Positions 6,485-7,900 of a stretch of 7,900 nucleotides of DNA are shown in pieces. Below the pieces are notes generated by a model. The model searched no databases, was not told the origin of the DNA, and saw only the letters and a list, made by a program, of their open reading frames with translations. The DNA comes from Candidatus Latescibacterota bacterium (GTDB lineage Bacteria; JAAXHH01; JABIQT01), in NCBI GenBank assembly GCA_018667995.1, contig JABIQT010001110.1:1-7900 (forward strand). The letters are read 5' to 3'. Both the position numbers and the translations under genes were made by a program. Within the stretch, counting starts at the first letter, position 1; each line of letters opens with the position of its first letter.

Positions 6485-7297
6485 TTGAAATCTGCATGCA
6501 TCTTCCTTTTATGTCTGTCGATTGGTGGGTGTGCCGCCCAGCAACATCGAGTGATGACCGTTGGTCCACTGACGAAAGCACTGGCCATTGAACGTTACTT
6601 GAGCGGCGATACGGACGGCGATCCTGCGGAGGGCGTCTGGCTCTGGGAGGACAACGCATATGAGGTGGCGGTCGTAAAGAACACGACGGGCCGTCGTACT
6701 GACTATGAGTATGTCGCGTTTGTCACATCCACACGAAAGGAAGGGTGGGCGCGAGGCGAAGCGAAGTTTTGGCTCAAGAGGACAGCCATCGAGGGGATGT
6801 ATTTCGCTCTATACCGGGACGCCAAGAAGCAGCTTTTTGACACGAAAATGACGCTCTCGGACAATGTCTTTCGTGTAGTGCAACCCTCGCATCACAATCT
6901 TACCGGTTCTGTCCGTGCGTTCCGAACGTATCCGCTGCCAGAACATGTCGAATCGACTATCGTAACCACGCAGCCACCCGCAAGGTCCAAGCCCTTGGCT
7001 GAGTCACGTCCCCTGTCCGTGCCCGACGAAGCCGAGCTCCAGACAATGCCATCCGCAGTGGTGACGTGCGTACTGGTGATCACGACGTTGCCGTCAGGGG
7101 CGGATGTGATGTTGGATGAACGCTTCCTTGGACAAGCGCCTGTGCGATTCCCCGTTACGGCATCGGATGAGCACACCGTACTTATCAGCAAATCTGGCTA
7201 TCAAGATTTCGTGAGGGTTCTTAATCCAATATCGCTGGGTGAATCGCCTTTTCACTTGGTGTTCAGGCTGGAGAAAGAGCCCGCGGCGAGTGACTGA
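6485..7297 (+). CDS. lipoprotein with C-terminal PEGA domain (second of pair)
   Basis: 270 residues with signal MKSACIFLLCLSIGGC and lipobox IGGC (Cys16). The start is TTG; the next in-frame ATG (residue 24) lies past the lipobox, so TTG is needed for export. GAGAG at 6474-6478 is a modest ribosome binding site, partly paired in a small CTCT/AGAG stem (6464-6476). Residues about 35-135 (DPAEGVWLWED, YEVAVVKN, YEYVAFVTS, GWARGEAKFWLK) form a beta-rich domain with spaced aromatic residues, lipocalin-like in pattern. A Pro-rich linker (about 150-190) leads to a PEGA domain (196-268; TTLPSGADVMLDERFLGQAP). The PEGA domain is homologous to that of the gene at 5183-6271, while the N-terminal domains are unrelated. 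Probably anchored in the outer membrane facing the periplasm or outside. Confidence 0.8.
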   Translation: MKSACIFLLCLSIGGCAAQQHRVMTVGPLTKALAIERYLSGDTDGDPAEGVWLWEDNAYEVAVVKNTTGRRTDYEYVAFVTSTRKEGWARGEAKFWLKRTAIEGMYFALYRDAKKQLFDTKMTLSDNVFRVVQPSHHNLTGSVRAFRTYPLPEHVESTIVTTQPPARSKPLAESRPLSVPDEAELQTMPSAVVTCVLVITTLPSGADVMLDERFLGQAPVRFPVTASDEHTVLISKSGYQDFVRVLNPISLGESPFHLVFRLEKEPAASD

Positions 7298-7465
7298 AGG
7301 CACGTTCCACGGTCGGAGTCAGTTGGTGACCTGACTGCCCTTGGATAGCGCCGAATCCGTCGAAGCAGTACGAATTGGTCCTGATGATACAGTGACAACA
7401 GACCCACTTGGCCGTCTCAGGATGACTCATCTGAATGTGTCTTCCCGTTCTAAGTCTCAGGGAAG

Positions 7466-7666
7466 TCAGCCCCACAGCTTGGCATAGAATGTGACGACCC
7501 AGACTTCGCCCAGGTTAGAGCTCGTTGCTGACAGATGCCGGCGCAGAAGGTCCAAGCCGTCTCGTCGTGGGCTGAGTACGAGCGGATCCAGCAGGAAGGT
7601 ATCGTTGTGGAGATGTGGGTTGGCGATTCCGTGGAGTCGAAACTCTGTGCCCTGGCGTGATAACAT
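7466..7666 (-). pseudogene. possible minus-strand gene remnant (66 aa)
   Basis: An open frame reading TEFRLHGIANPHLHNDT, then LDLLRRHLSATSSNLGEVW and closing VVTFYAKLWG. Composition and third-position GC look more protein-like than most antisense frames here. The ATG at 7666 has no ribosome binding site, and a TAG lies ten codons upstream in frame. It may be the 3' end of a lost gene (for instance from a mobile element), or chance. No family is recognised. Confidence 0.25.
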
Positions 7667-7733
7667 GCACGTAGCGCATAACCGACTGGCGCCGATCTAC
7701 CGTATTTGCCTTCGTGTTGAGTAGGGGCAGGAG

Positions 7734-7757
7734 CCTCCCCCAATAGGCCAGGGGAGG
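7734..7757 (+). promoter_or_regulatory. hairpin masking the Shine-Dalgarno of the last lipoprotein gene
   Basis: CCTCCCC (7734-7740) is the perfect complement of GGGGAGG (7751-7757), with a 10-nt loop. GGGGAGG is an exceptionally strong Shine-Dalgarno 6 nt before ATG 7764, so the hairpin would hide it. Just upstream, GGGGCAG (7724-7730) could pair with the same CCTCCCC instead, forming a competing hairpin that would free the site. Regulation by RNA switching is inference from complementarity only. Confidence 0.45.
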
Positions 7758-7763
7758 ACCAAA

Positions 7764-7900
7764 ATGAGGACGTGGACAGTGTTCGCAGTCATCAGTCTTT
7801 GTGGGTGTGCTGCCAAGAGCACGACCTCGATTACCACACAGATAGCGGCTGAGCACAGAACGGAACGTAAGGAAGTCGACTCATTAATCGACTTTCGCCC
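7764..7900 (+). CDS. lipoprotein, N-terminal part (runs off the window)
   Basis: The first 45 codons are present. MRTWTVFAVISLCGC is a short signal peptide with lipobox LCGC (Cys15), followed by a polar Ser/Thr-rich stretch (AKSTTSITTQ) typical of the linker after a lipidated cysteine. The frame is open to the window edge. A GGGGAGG ribosome binding site at 7751-7757 fixes the start. It is the third lipoprotein gene in a row on this strand; whether it also ends in a PEGA domain cannot be seen. Confidence 0.75.
   Translation, partial: MRTWTVFAVISLCGCAAKSTTSITTQIAAEHRTERKEVDSLIDFR

Larger units (their letters stand above)
7298..7763. other. 466-bp gap between lipoprotein genes
   Basis: Little is certain here. 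A 6-bp stem (AGTCAG 7317-7322, CTGACT 7331-7336) follows the upstream stop and CTTCCC/GGGAAG pair at 7441-7465; neither has a T-run. A 66-residue minus-strand ORF lies at 7466-7666, and the ribosome-binding-site hairpin of the next gene at 7734-7757. No convincing sigma-70 promoter was seen. Confidence 0.4.

Noticed and set aside
1-7514. CTTCGCCCAGG at 2-12 and again at 7504-7514
   Set aside because: An 11-base match is expected by chance in a window of this size, and the flanks do not match.
485-7763. Integron attC sites between the loosely spaced small genes
   Set aside because: No shared imperfect palindrome with GTTRRRY/RYYYAAC core sites recurs between the genes, and no integrase is present.

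Overview
The window suggests the chromosome of an uncultured, diderm bacterium of moderately high GC. Two complete lipoproteins and the start of a third carry lipoboxes (LLSC, IGGC, LCGC). Another secreted protein has a signal peptide followed by a single F-hand of the form GDLNRDGRVDYDDFFLFASNFG-type and a run of DTV repeats. From memory that architecture is common in Latescibacterota and related candidate-phylum genomes; the taxonomic guess is inference only. There are no housekeeping genes, rRNAs or tRNAs, and spacing is loose with several decayed genes, so this looks like an accessory region.

Left part (1-1820): a DUF805 membrane protein, then about 600 bp holding three very small ORFs. 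The last two overlap by 17 bp, and the last encodes a convincing two-helix membrane peptide. Next is a broken gene (1145-1674) whose reading frame shifts near 1339.

Centre (1818-4779): a secreted protein with a FlgT-N/LPP20-like N-terminal domain, a convergent serine recombinase on the minus strand, and the large secreted F-hand/DTV-repeat protein. A 26-bp imperfect dyad lies 57 bp upstream of the recombinase start. It has the size and layout of a serine-recombinase crossover site or operator.

Right part (4780-7900): a truncated second copy of the C-terminal domain of the broken gene (4854-5057), then two lipoproteins that share a C-terminal PEGA domain but have unrelated N-terminal domains, then the start of a third lipoprotein. 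The third gene's Shine-Dalgarno sequence sits inside a perfect 7-bp hairpin. The lipoprotein row looks like an envelope-associated gene set. The genes are separated by about 200-470 bp, so a single tight operon is not supported.

The two copies of the decayed domain are in direct orientation and bracket the recombinase segment (about 3.4 kb). The differences between them fall mostly in third codon positions, so the family was once under protein-level selection. I recognise no complete, named novel system. The best leads are the recombinase with its dyad, the duplicated decayed family, the PEGA lipoprotein row and the hairpin-masked ribosome binding site.
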